From positions 1 through 64,000 of the forward strand of contig NZ_BMGS01000014.1 in the NCBI RefSeq assembly GCF_014640315.1: a DNA stretch of 64,000 nucleotides. The letters run 5' to 3'. A program made the translations under genes and the position numbers. Origin of the DNA: Hymenobacter glacieicola. GTDB taxonomy: Bacteria; Bacteroidota; Bacteroidia; Cytophagales; Hymenobacteraceae. This document shows positions 25,101 through 32,596 of the stretch, piece after piece (the first letter of the stretch is position 1; each line of letters opens with the position of its first letter). Below the pieces are notes generated by a model. It saw only the letters and a list, made by a program, of their open reading frames with translations, was not told the origin of the DNA and did not search any database.

Positions 25101-25211
25101 CCAGAGTGCCCAAAGGGCCGTGGCATCGCGGCGAGCGCAGTTCAGATCGGAGATGTCTGGGTCGGAATGACGGTTAATGCCAACAAATCCGGATAGAAAT
25201 CGGGCGGCCAT
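22164..25211 (-). CDS. Caspase-like protease fused to Ski2-like helicase
   Basis: A 1015-residue fusion. Residues 1-235 are a peptidase C14 (caspase/metacaspase-like) domain with catalytic His83 in FSGHGTH and Cys129 in LDCCFSG. Residues about 270-800 are a Ski2/Hel308-like superfamily-2 helicase: motif I APTSSGKT (307-314), Ia FLVPYKALANEK, motif II as DEAQ (409-412) instead of DEAH/DExH, III LSAVIGN, V ATTTVAAGINTPAS and VI MVGRAGRLGY (658-662). The C-terminal 200 residues are helical. Such a protein could couple recognition of foreign nucleic acid by the helicase to proteolysis. It is co-transcribed with the hydrolase at 20786. Confidence 0.85.
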   Translation of the reverse strand: MAARFLSGFVGINRHSDPDISDLNCARRDATALWALWQDTLPDASPVLLVDEDATWFRIDELLAQTLDAATEEDVVLLTFSGHGTHNHRLVAHDTNLENLADTTVAMANLAERFRQSKARHILLVLDCCFSGGAPAKVIEDGLQPRGTGFSLESAFSGRGRMLLAAANVDEEAWEAAGHGLLTSALTGALRAATGPVEVGGLMAEVAGRVRAEAQRLGLTQTPKWVGDIDGGFTIPPLQAGKQYYQAFPEQTGLKASANIQELAGFGLPGEVLQLWDHLFSQGLNELQLAAVNDYRILDGESLLVVAPTSSGKTFIGELAAVKAAVSTQRAVFLVPYKALANEKYEQFSDLYGTRLGLRVIRCTGDYQDATNAFVRGKYDIALLTYEMFLNLVVKNQGTLSRIGVVVVDEAQFITDPSRGISVELLLTYILSARERGITPQLVALSAVIGNTNGFEHWLRCQALITTRRPVPLEEGVIDRSGVFEYVDPETGAQQKRQLLPAHAVRIRRDKASTQDVIVPLAQALLAQQPTAKLIVFRNIRGKAEGVAGYLAKDLGLPSADAVIAALPAQDRSSTSAKLRDCLRGGTAFHNSNLSREEREVVERAFRDQQGPVRVLGATTTVAAGINTPASAVILGETEFLGEDQKPFTIAEYKNMVGRAGRLGYNERGQSFIIANTPMERRQLFQHYVLGQPEALRSSFVSGNLSTWVLRLLAQIPRVGRREVATLLANTYGGYVEGRSNPNWRTQMDAQVENIIISLIRAGIAEQEGSMLQLTLVGFACANSSLSFDSILRLLHLLQLLNPATITLERLLALTQALPELDETYTPLFKNGNKEKTWPYHAAQKVGNDLVQLYQRSLPDQIAYLRRAKRALLVEAWLEGDSLESLEQAYTNSSFVPVSYGDVRRIADATRYHFRSVVPIVQALHPMLLLEDEALNLLTTRLEVGLPVSALPLLKIRILNRGEILLLAQHGIVDPSLAWATVEPSIIRLFGSERSQEIASVWEKQRLTNLAKVAS

Positions 25212-25390
25212 ACGAAGTATTAGGCAAGTTCAATGAAAGGTCTGATGCTTGTTTTTCAGGCACTATTTAACAAAAGAAGGCAAGGCTTTGAAGTTCATGT
25301 GCTAAGTAGCTCTGCATTGATAAAAGCAAGGTGAGATGAAATATCAGAAATTATCTGCAACTTTAACACAACAAAATCGTTGTGCTGATT
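25212..25390. promoter_or_regulatory. Divergent promoter region with operator-like repeat
   Basis: The region between the caspase-helicase start and the seven-gene operon is AT-rich. At 25367-25384 it contains CACAAC-AAAATC-GTTGTG, a perfect six-base inverted repeat with a six-base spacer, seven bases before ATG 25391. The XRE regulator encoded by the second gene of the operon would be a natural binder. Both transcription units probably start here. Confidence 0.45.
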
Positions 25391-25837
25391 ATGAAAACAG
25401 GTCTACCACCATTTACAGAAGCCGGGTTATTGCCACCTGGCATCCATTGGGCTACATGGGGTGAGATACGAGATAGGTTCGGCCACACTCCACATAGAAT
25501 GAACCTGTTATTCGGACTAATGGACGGGCTTGGGTCGCTAAAACAGGCTGGCTGTAAGCTCATCTATATCGATGGAAGCTTCTGCACTGCTAAAGAAGTC
25601 CCAGGCGATTTTGACGTGTGCTGGGACGATACACCAGTTGATTTGGAGAAGCTCTTCTCACTTGCTCCTCTGCTTTTCGACTTTGAGCAGGGCAGAGCTG
25701 CTCAAAAGGCGAGGTACCTAGGGGAATTCTTTCCCTGCAGCTTCATTGCTGCGCCGCCGGCTACACTTTACCTGGATTTTTTTCAACTGGATAAAAATTC
25801 AGGCGGTGCCAAGGGAATCATCGGACTACAGCTTTAG
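25391..25837 (+). CDS. DUF6932-like nucleotidyltransferase-fold protein
   Basis: A 148-residue protein starting at ATG 25391. The segment YIDGSFCTAKEVPGDFDVCW carries the G-S and D-x-D pattern of the minimal nucleotidyltransferase fold, in the form seen in DUF6932 proteins. It is followed by helices and a YLDFFQLD strand. DUF6932 genes commonly sit directly before an XRE or ImmA-type gene, as here (12-base gap), in toxin-antitoxin-like pairs. The transferred group and target are unknown. First gene of a seven-gene operon. Confidence 0.7.
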   Translation: MKTGLPPFTEAGLLPPGIHWATWGEIRDRFGHTPHRMNLLFGLMDGLGSLKQAGCKLIYIDGSFCTAKEVPGDFDVCWDDTPVDLEKLFSLAPLLFDFEQGRAAQKARYLGEFFPCSFIAAPPATLYLDFFQLDKNSGGAKGIIGLQL

Positions 25838-25849
25838 TAACCGGAAATC

Positions 25850-27304
25850 ATGATTAAGAACGAACAGCAATACAAGCTCACTAGAGCGCAGGCAAACAAG
25901 TTTGCTGCTGCTGCCGCAGACTTTGCCAATACCCAAGACGCTGATTTCTCGCCTCTGCGCAAAAAGCTGTACGAAGCGGCAATGAAAAGCCAGTATGAGG
26001 AACTGTGTAAACAGTTAGAGGAATATGAGGCGCTAAAGCAAGGACAAGTAAGGTCACTTAAAGTAGAGTCTTTTGAAGACTTGCCAGTCGCGTTAATCCG
26101 AGCTCGCATAGCTTCTGGTATGACGCAAAAGGATTTAGCTGATATTCTCAACATGAGAGAACAGCAGATACAGCGTTACGAAGACACCGAATACGCCGGA
26201 GCAAGCTTCACGCGCCTCAAAGAGGTGATTCAAGCACTAGGGCTCAGTGTGCGCGAGGAGCTATTCGTTTCAGAAGGGGTGGTATCGCGTTCCAACTTGT
26301 TCAATAATCTTGCTCGATTAGGCTTTAAAAAGGAGTTTGTACTCCAGAAACTAGTCCCTAGAAAAATTGCTGCTTATCTGACCAGTCCAATTTTAGAAGG
26401 AGAGGAAGCTATACGTCAAGTTGTTCTCCAAGCTGCCTCTATCGTCAGCAAGATGCTGAAAGTGGACCCTGCTCAGTTATTGGGTAATCAGCAGCTAGCG
26501 CTAGATATGGGAGCCGTTTACCAAGCTCGCTTTAAGAAAGCTAGTAATGCTAAACTGCAAAAAATTGCTCCCTATACCATCTACGCACAAATGATGGCAT
26601 TAACGCTGCTCGATGCATGCCGTCATTTAGAGCGCCGCCCGATACCAAAGTCAACGGCTGATTTTCGCCGAGAGATTTTAGAACGGTATGGCGAGTTGAC
26701 ATTCGAGACAGGCCTGCGTTACGCTTGGCAATTGGGCATACCGGTACTCCCACTGAATGACACTAGTCATTTCCATGGAGCTTGCTGGCGTGTAGATGGG
26801 TGGAATGTCATCGTTTTAAAGCAGAAGACAGCCTTTTCCACCCGGTGGCTATTTGACCTGCTCCATGAACTCAGGCATGCTGCTCAAAATCCTGACCAGC
26901 CCACGCTTGATGTAATTGAAACAGATGATGATTTTACACGAGATATGATTGGCTCCAAAGATGAAATCGATGCCAACGTATTCGCTGGTCAGGTTATGTT
27001 AGCTGACCGGGCCAATGAGCTTTCCCTTCGCGCAATTCAAGAAGCAGGAGGAGAAGTACCATTGTTGAAAAGTAGAGTGCAAAAGCTTGCAGCAGCCGAA
27101 GGATTGGATGCCGGAGCTCTTGCCAATTATTTAGCTTTTCGACTAATGGCAGAGCAAAAGGTCAACTGGTGGGGCACAGCTACCAACCTACAGTCAACTG
27201 GGAGTAATCATTGGGAAGCGGCTCGCGATGAAGTGCTTCAGCACGCTAAGTTTGACCAATTACCAGAGATTGAACGTGAGCTATTAATGAACGCGCTGCA
27301 GTAA
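25850..27304 (+). CDS. XRE regulator fused to ImmA/IrrE metallopeptidase
   Basis: A 484-residue protein. A helical N-terminus of about 75 residues is followed by an XRE helix-turn-helix (residues about 79-135, IRARIASGMTQKDLADILNM). After a linker comes an ImmA/IrrE zinc-peptidase domain with HELRH at 339-343 and a DEIDANVFAGQVML ligand segment near 377. ImmA/IrrE proteins cleave repressors after a damage or nucleotide signal and so switch on mobile-element or defence genes. Here the DNA-binding part and protease are one chain, suggesting a self-contained sensor-switch of the operon. It follows the DUF6932 gene by 12 bases. Confidence 0.85.
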   Translation: MIKNEQQYKLTRAQANKFAAAAADFANTQDADFSPLRKKLYEAAMKSQYEELCKQLEEYEALKQGQVRSLKVESFEDLPVALIRARIASGMTQKDLADILNMREQQIQRYEDTEYAGASFTRLKEVIQALGLSVREELFVSEGVVSRSNLFNNLARLGFKKEFVLQKLVPRKIAAYLTSPILEGEEAIRQVVLQAASIVSKMLKVDPAQLLGNQQLALDMGAVYQARFKKASNAKLQKIAPYTIYAQMMALTLLDACRHLERRPIPKSTADFRREILERYGELTFETGLRYAWQLGIPVLPLNDTSHFHGACWRVDGWNVIVLKQKTAFSTRWLFDLLHELRHAAQNPDQPTLDVIETDDDFTRDMIGSKDEIDANVFAGQVMLADRANELSLRAIQEAGGEVPLLKSRVQKLAAAEGLDAGALANYLAFRLMAEQKVNWWGTATNLQSTGSNHWEAARDEVLQHAKFDQLPEIERELLMNALQ

Positions 27305-27320
27305 TAAAGCAATATCCGCC

Positions 27321-27914
27321 ATGGAAAGTCTAGGTTTTGGGGAGCCACTCCCCAAGGTGAAATGCACCAACACTAAGTGTGAAGAGGGATTGCATTGTTT
27401 TCGCCCCAAGCGGGCGAACCCCAAGACCTTGACCGGCGGTGCTTGCCATGCCTGCAAGGAGGAGATGATTGATTGGCAGCAAGCGCATCATCGAGATATC
27501 CAGCAGGTTGACGCATTGTTCGCACAAATGCGAAATGAGCTCATTCGTCAGCACTTCTGGCAGATGCCTCTTGAGGAGAAGTATAAGCGCTTGCTTTTCA
27601 TCAAGGGGAAGAAGAAGATACACAAGGATGTAGTCAAACGCCTTAAAAACTCGGTTTTTGAGGCTGGGTCTACCCGTTTTCGGGACGGCACACAGACTCC
27701 AGTAGATGAACAGAACATCATCTTCTATGCGCAGCATGCTACGGCAACCTGTTGCCGCAAGTGCATTAAATACTGGCATGGCATCCCTTATGAGCGAGAT
27801 TTAGAACCTGCTGAAGAACTGTATCTGCAACAACTGGTGATGAAGTACATCGAGACCCGTCTACCCGACCTTCCTGATTCAGCTGCGCAGTTAACCTTGA
27901 CTTTACCATCCTGA
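27321..27914 (+). CDS. Cysteine-rich (zinc-ribbon-like) protein of unknown function
   Basis: A 197-residue basic soluble protein. The N-terminus has cysteine pairs in VKCTNTKCEEGLHC and GGACHACKEEMIDW (residues about 12-50), and a later ATCCRKCIKYWHGIP holds two more plus a histidine. This is enough for one or two structural zinc sites. The central helices are lysine-rich (KKIHKDVVKRLKNSV) and could bind nucleic acid. I do not recognise the family. It sits 16 bases after the ImmA/IrrE gene and 8 bases before the radical SAM gene, so it is integral to the operon, perhaps as a substrate carrier or targeting subunit. Confidence 0.75.
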   Translation: MESLGFGEPLPKVKCTNTKCEEGLHCFRPKRANPKTLTGGACHACKEEMIDWQQAHHRDIQQVDALFAQMRNELIRQHFWQMPLEEKYKRLLFIKGKKKIHKDVVKRLKNSVFEAGSTRFRDGTQTPVDEQNIIFYAQHATATCCRKCIKYWHGIPYERDLEPAEELYLQQLVMKYIETRLPDLPDSAAQLTLTLPS

Positions 27915-27922
27915 TTACTTCT

Positions 27923-28948
27923 ATGGCTGCTTATATCGACACGGAAGAACGGTCGTCACATTACCGGACCAAGGGTTTAGACAAGGAAGCTCAGAAAGTC
28001 CTTATCACAGAGTTTGCTTCAAGTAAGCAGAGTCAAGACATCACCCTCTCCTACAACTGCAAAGGAGTAGGGCGTATTCATCATTTCCGGCGAGCCGCCG
28101 CTGCGACAGGATTTGAACCTAACCCATTGCCTTTAGACCCTGCTTGTCGCGCTTTAGGTTTGCCTCCACAAGCAATGATGCAGGCTCAAGTATTCCAGAA
28201 TGCGGTCTGCAGTTGGCGGTGTTGGTACTGTTTTGTGGATTACAACCTACTTGATGGCAATCCAAAGCGGTCAACATTTTTATCCGCAGATGACCTCTTA
28301 GACTTGTTCTTGGCAGAGCCAATACAGTGTCCTATCATCGACCTATCAGGCGGTCAACCTGACCTAGTACCCGAGTGGGTATTATGGATGATGGATGCAT
28401 TAAAACGACGTGGACTTGAGCACCAAGTTTACTTATGGTCAGACGATAATTTAAGCAATGATTATTTATGGGAGTGTTTGACTGCAGAGGAATTACAACG
28501 CTTGGTAAGTTACTCTAACTATGGACGCGTAGGGTGTTTTAAGGGTTTTGATGCGGAATCATTTGCCTTTAATACTCGCGCTGAGCCCTCTCTGTTTGAT
28601 AAGCAGTTCAAGGTCATGCGTCGTTTGGTTGAAACAGGATTAGACATGTATGCCTATGTCACGTTGACAGCAGATAACGAGCAACTCATTCCGCAAAAAG
28701 TTAGTGACTTTGTCAATCGCTTGCAGGATGAGATACATCCTCTGTTTCCTCTACGTATCGTACCTCTTCCCATACTCGAATTTACTCCCACGGCTACTAG
28801 GATGGGTGATGTACACCACCGTTCGCTTCTGATTCAGCAACAGGTGGTGGCGGCTTGGGATGCTGAATTAGCTCGACGGTTCTCCACTGAAACGCGTCAA
28901 AGACGGATTTATGAGCATGACTTAGAGGTGCGCACTCATTGCAGATAA
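27923..28948 (+). CDS. Radical SAM enzyme
   Basis: A 341-residue radical S-adenosylmethionine protein. The iron-sulphur-binding motif is C96-x3-C100-x2-C103 in AVCSWRCWYCFVDYN, and a SAM-binding SGGQP (142-146) replaces the usual SGGEP. About 90 residues precede the cluster motif, which is longer than in minimal members, and include TLSYNCKGVGRIHHFRR. No SPASM-type extra cysteine cluster is visible at the C-terminus. The chemistry is unknown. With a methyltransferase, an ASCH protein and a P-loop kinase in the same operon, modification of a nucleotide or nucleic acid base is the simplest inference. Confidence 0.85.
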   Translation: MAAYIDTEERSSHYRTKGLDKEAQKVLITEFASSKQSQDITLSYNCKGVGRIHHFRRAAAATGFEPNPLPLDPACRALGLPPQAMMQAQVFQNAVCSWRCWYCFVDYNLLDGNPKRSTFLSADDLLDLFLAEPIQCPIIDLSGGQPDLVPEWVLWMMDALKRRGLEHQVYLWSDDNLSNDYLWECLTAEELQRLVSYSNYGRVGCFKGFDAESFAFNTRAEPSLFDKQFKVMRRLVETGLDMYAYVTLTADNEQLIPQKVSDFVNRLQDEIHPLFPLRIVPLPILEFTPTATRMGDVHHRSLLIQQQVVAAWDAELARRFSTETRQRRIYEHDLEVRTHCR

Positions 28949-28951
28949 ATC

Positions 28952-30175
28952 ATGGAGCTACAATCATTTAATGCGGAGAGGGAATACAAAAAGTCATTGG
29001 AAGATGTAGTTAGGAGTGCTTCGGGAATGCTCTCGATAAAGAGGGAAACTGAAAAATCACTACACCAAATCATCGTAGAGTCTGCTGGTGCCTACCCGGT
29101 AGACGTGCTCGCCATCCTGAATGGCTTAGGAATTCCTTATTGTGAAGACCACCGGGCATACCGAACGGATACGGGTAAGGTAACGGCTCCTTACACTGCT
29201 AGCTCACCAACGCTATTCGCTGATCCACATCCAGCTGATTATGATTGGCGGTTCGATGAGGACACGGTGCTCAAACTTGCAGATAAGCTAACGACAGAAG
29301 CCCAAGGGGGAAACATTGCTCTTTTTGGAACCAAGACGGTTTTTCTACCTCTATACAAGCAAGGGCAGGCAGTAACGCTATTCAACAAGAGCAAGGCAAT
29401 CCTTGATGATTTGCGAAGCGCAGGCTACACTCAAGGACTAATGGAATGTGATTTGGCATTGCCGCTTCCACTGTATAGGAATAGCTACAGAGTTGTACTT
29501 GCTGACCCACCTTGGTATCTTGACTACTACCGGGCCTTCTTGTGGCGAGCGGCTGAATTGCTGACAGTTGAAGGAACCTTGTACTTAAGCGTTCTTCCTG
29601 AGCTTACACGTCCGGGCGCTAAAGCAGAAAGAATGCTTCTTTTGGAAGCAGCGGCAGAAGCAGGGATGGTGTTAACTGACCAAGTCGTGGGCGCACTATC
29701 CTACGAAACACCAGGCTTTGAACAGCAATCACTTAATGCTTCCGGCCTGTATTGTCACAACTGGAGGCGAGGTGACCTTTGGACATTTCAGAAGCGGCTA
29801 TGCAATGGGTTAATGGGGTCCGTCGCAATTGATGAGCCTCAATGGGTGGAATATAGAGTAGGAAGGAAGCGCATTAAAGTCAAGCCAAGCAGCCCTGCCG
29901 CTTCAACTCATTTTAGCTATCGTGCAGCAGACCCCAGAGGCGCCATTTTAACTCAAGTGTCCCGCCGGTCACCATTCAGGAAGGACATTGACGTCTGGAG
30001 TTCAGATAATCATGCCTACACAGTAAGTGGTCTTGGCGTATTGCACGAGTGTTTAAGGATGTTAGAGGCAAACTGCAGTATTCCTCAAATACTAAAAAAA
30101 TTAGTTTTGCACGGCATGATAGATCATAAAGAACAGATAGACCTGGTAGCTTTGCTGGACGAACTCACACAATGA
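28952..30175 (+). CDS. DPPW-type methyltransferase-like protein
   Basis: A 407-residue protein three bases after the radical SAM gene. Residues 181-189 read VVLADPPWY, the catalytic DPPW signature of amino-methyltransferases (MT-A70, N6-adenine and bis-aminopropyl-spermidine-synthase-like folds). It is preceded by a Rossmann-like pattern, NIALFGTKTVFLPLYKQGQA, that lacks a clear GxGxG. The first 100 residues look like a helical DNA- or substrate-binding domain. The last 170 contain an HxSYRAADPRG-type segment and a helical end. Base, polyamine or small-molecule methylation are all possible. Confidence 0.7.
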   Translation: MELQSFNAEREYKKSLEDVVRSASGMLSIKRETEKSLHQIIVESAGAYPVDVLAILNGLGIPYCEDHRAYRTDTGKVTAPYTASSPTLFADPHPADYDWRFDEDTVLKLADKLTTEAQGGNIALFGTKTVFLPLYKQGQAVTLFNKSKAILDDLRSAGYTQGLMECDLALPLPLYRNSYRVVLADPPWYLDYYRAFLWRAAELLTVEGTLYLSVLPELTRPGAKAERMLLLEAAAEAGMVLTDQVVGALSYETPGFEQQSLNASGLYCHNWRRGDLWTFQKRLCNGLMGSVAIDEPQWVEYRVGRKRIKVKPSSPAASTHFSYRAADPRGAILTQVSRRSPFRKDIDVWSSDNHAYTVSGLGVLHECLRMLEANCSIPQILKKLVLHGMIDHKEQIDLVALLDELTQ

Positions 30176-30717
30176 AGCAACCGACTAATAGCGTTTTTCC
30201 TCCGACCATCTTTTACTCAGCACAGGATAGCAGAGCTTGCGTGCCGGTTTTGTTAGAAACCTTACAGCAGGCTATGGCTGACGATGCCTATTGGCAGCCT
30301 TTGCTAGCAAACTTTAAGGTGAGTAAGTCAAACACAATCCATCTGGGGGTTTTCATAGAACCCTATCTACAGCTTATCATTGAAGGTAAGAAGACGTTAG
30401 AATCACGTTTTTCTATCAATCGCACAGCCCCTTATTGCAAGGTGCAAAATGGCGACCTTCTACTACTTAAGCGGTCTGGAGGCCCAATTGTAGGCATTTG
30501 CCAAATTACTCATGCGTGGTCATATACTCTGGATGCAACTGAATGGGATACGTTAAAGACCCAGCATGCGCAAGCCCTCTGCATTCAGAGCCCGGCCTTT
30601 TGGGAAGAAAAAAAGAAGGCTAATTATGCTACTCTCATGAAGGTTCGGCATGTTCGTGTTGTGGAACCAGCTATTCCTTTTGTCAAAAGTGACCGTCGTG
30701 GGTGGTTAGCGTTGTAG
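30172..30717 (+). CDS. ASCH-domain protein
   Basis: A 181-residue protein whose ATG overlaps the previous stop (ATGA at 30172), so it is translationally coupled to the methyltransferase. Residues about 55-130 form an ASCH/PUA-like fold: IHLGVFIEPYLQLIIEGKKT then LESRFS with the conserved GKKT-x-E-x-R signature, and a NGDLLLLKRSGGPIVG strand pair. ASCH proteins bind RNA or modified nucleosides, and some are N4-acetylcytidine amidohydrolases. Here it could recognise or edit the product of the operon. The N-terminal 50 residues are an unusual extension. Confidence 0.8.
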   Translation: MKQPTNSVFPPTIFYSAQDSRACVPVLLETLQQAMADDAYWQPLLANFKVSKSNTIHLGVFIEPYLQLIIEGKKTLESRFSINRTAPYCKVQNGDLLLLKRSGGPIVGICQITHAWSYTLDATEWDTLKTQHAQALCIQSPAFWEEKKKANYATLMKVRHVRVVEPAIPFVKSDRRGWLAL

Positions 30718-30750
30718 TACCTTACTGGTCTACACCTAACTTTAGCACTT

Positions 30751-31323
30751 ATGATAATTGCCTTCTCAGGAAAAATTGGAAGCGGGAAATCGTCCGTTTC
30801 GGCGGCCGTAGCAGATGTCCTGAACTTGCCATGGGTGAGCTTTGGTGATTACGTACGCAAGCAGGCTAGAGCCCAGGAGTTGGAGCCAACTCGTGAGCAT
30901 CTACAGGATTTAGGTCAAAAGTTGTTACGGGCGGATGCAGAGGCGTTTTGCAAAGCTGTGCTTTCACAGACGCCAGATTGGGAAAATGGAATCGTGGTGG
31001 ATGGGGTAAGGCATAGCGATGTATTGCACATCATCAAACGTCTCATAAATCAGCAACAATTGATTCACATACATCTTGAATTGAATGAGCCGCTGCGAGA
31101 AGCAAGAGTCATATCTCGTGAAGGAGTGGTTGAAGAATGCGAGCAAATACGCATGAACAATCATCCAACTGAAGAGCAGGTCTCAGGATTGCTACCGAGC
31201 ATTGCCGATATAGTCGTGAGCTCAACGGGACCATTAGATATCGTGGTTGAAAAAGTTAAAACAGGCATTGAGAGCTTGCTAACCCATAATCCTGTTAAAG
31301 ACCTAGATTCTGAGCGGCATTAA
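30751..31323 (+). CDS. P-loop nucleotide/CoA-type kinase
   Basis: A 190-residue P-loop kinase with Walker A FSGKIGSGKSS at residues 5-15, the substrate-binding VSFGDYVRKQARAQELEPTR and a VVDGVRHSDVL strand. The pattern fits the adenylate-kinase-like group that includes deoxynucleoside-monophosphate kinases and archaeal UPF0200/dephospho-CoA kinases. In this operon a kinase could phosphorylate a modified nucleotide to its active form. Its last 29 bases overlap the 3' end of the integrase on the other strand, so the extreme C-terminus (DLDSERH) may have been set by the integration event. Confidence 0.8.
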   Translation: MIIAFSGKIGSGKSSVSAAVADVLNLPWVSFGDYVRKQARAQELEPTREHLQDLGQKLLRADAEAFCKAVLSQTPDWENGIVVDGVRHSDVLHIIKRLINQQQLIHIHLELNEPLREARVISREGVVEECEQIRMNNHPTEEQVSGLLPSIADIVVSSTGPLDIVVEKVKTGIESLLTHNPVKDLDSERH

Positions 31324-32308
31324 AGCTTACCACATCATCCAGCCGTGAGTAGCGGTCAATCATCGCATCCGTCTTCTGCTTCGTCTGATTCTTGATGAAC
31401 CGGTTGGACTGGCCCCGGAGTACGGATATCGTGATAAAGGAAACGCGCAGGGAGTGGGCCGAGTAGTTCTTCTCGGGAATCTTGTGACCGTCCTCGTCGT
31501 GGTTGAGGTGCAGCTGCACCAGCTCATTTACCCGCAAAGGTGACAGGCGCTTTAAGGTGGGCAAAGCTTGGCCTTTCACCTTGCCGCGCTTCAGCGAGAC
31601 GAACAACGGACCGGTGTCGCGGCCCAGCTGCTGGAGCCAGGCCCGGGTGCAGCGCACCGGGCAAAAGGCTGCCGTAGCGGCATAAAAGACGGCTTTGTCT
31701 TCCACCTCGCCGGCCTGGTTGGTTTTGCTCTTGGCTAGGTGCACAATCAGGGCCCGCTCGGTAAACTCCAGGTGCTCCACGTCCAGGGCCACGAGTTCGG
31801 AGCGACGGAAGGCGCCTGCGAAACCTAGGAGCAGCAAAGCCTGGTCGCGCAGGCCGGCCGTTGTCGTGACATCTAAGCGGCGGATGCTTTCCTTGAGTTC
31901 CTCGACTGTAAACGCTGGCGCCTGCTTTTGCCGCTTGCCCAGCGTGCGGGTGATGCCCTCCATGACTAGGGCCAATTCCTCGGCCCGCACCGGCGACGGG
32001 TAGCCGCGCAGCTGGTGGTGCTTGTGGATGGCGGCCAGGTGCCGCCGAATGGTGGAGAGCTTGCGGGGGATGTCGGCCAGGTCGGCCACGTAGCGGGCCA
32101 CGGTGGCCACCTCGGCCGGCAGCGGGTTCAGGCCGTGGAACTGGCAAAAGTCCCCGAAGCTTTTCAGGTCGGCCGAGTACGCGAGCACCGTGTTGTCGGC
32201 GCCCTCCAGGCCGGCCTTGATGTAGCGGGCCACGTTGGCCGCGGCCGTCGACAATTGCGAGCCCAGCGGTTGGGGCTCGGCCGGAATTCGGGTGATTTCG
32301 GTGCTCAT
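31295..32308 (-). CDS. Tyrosine recombinase/integrase
   Basis: A 337-residue integrase. An N-terminal SAM-like core-binding domain (residues about 20-110) is followed by the catalytic domain with Arg168 in FAGAFRRSEL, His285-x-x-Arg288 in YSAHSLRVSF and Tyr320 in IDRYSRLDD. The second catalytic-histidine box reads TKQKTDA where many relatives have TGHKS, so activity may differ. It lies at the end of the seven-gene operon, tail to tail with a 29-base overlap, and probably marks the edge of an integrated island. A perfect inverted repeat lies about 100 bases before its start. Confidence 0.85.
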   Translation of the reverse strand: MSTEITRIPAEPQPLGSQLSTAAANVARYIKAGLEGADNTVLAYSADLKSFGDFCQFHGLNPLPAEVATVARYVADLADIPRKLSTIRRHLAAIHKHHQLRGYPSPVRAEELALVMEGITRTLGKRQKQAPAFTVEELKESIRRLDVTTTAGLRDQALLLLGFAGAFRRSELVALDVEHLEFTERALIVHLAKSKTNQAGEVEDKAVFYAATAAFCPVRCTRAWLQQLGRDTGPLFVSLKRGKVKGQALPTLKRLSPLRVNELVQLHLNHDEDGHKIPEKNYSAHSLRVSFITISVLRGQSNRFIKNQTKQKTDAMIDRYSRLDDVVSFNAAQNLGL

Positions 32309-32406
32309 GGCGGCAAGATACTTTAGGTATCATAATTAACACTTATGATGCCTAAACTTTCTTTGATGAAAATTTTAAAGCCAAAAACCTTGATGGTCTA
32401 AAAAGC

Positions 32407-32451
32407 AAAGTGCAGTCCCACGTTACTTCTAGTAGCGTGGGACTGCACTTT
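32407..32451. repeat. Perfect 16-bp-arm inverted repeat upstream of integrase
   Basis: AAAGTGCAGTCCCACG (32407-32422) pairs exactly with 32436-32451. Inside, TACT and AGTA extend the stem after one mismatch. There is no run of T directly after either arm, so it is not a standard terminator. It may be a recombination site, a binding site of the integrase, or a structured RNA. Confidence 0.7.
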
Positions 32452-32596
32452 GACTATATATTATTTTTAGTGTGAGATTTTCGACAGAGGACGGCAGGTG
32501 CGGGCGTAAAAGCTTTGGCAGAGGTCTGTAACCGCTACGGGTGTTTTTGAACTTGTATATTTACGCTCTTACTGTTTTATCACTTCTACTACATTT

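Noticed and set aside
27923..28948. Radical SAM protein as a prokaryotic viperin
   Set aside because: The cluster spacing and kinase partner fit, but the segments around the cysteines and the SGGQP loop do not resemble viperin motifs I know. Kept only as an analogy.
32407..32451. Intrinsic terminator for the integrase region
   Set aside because: Neither arm is followed by a T-run and the position is upstream, not downstream, of the integrase. Reported as a repeat instead.
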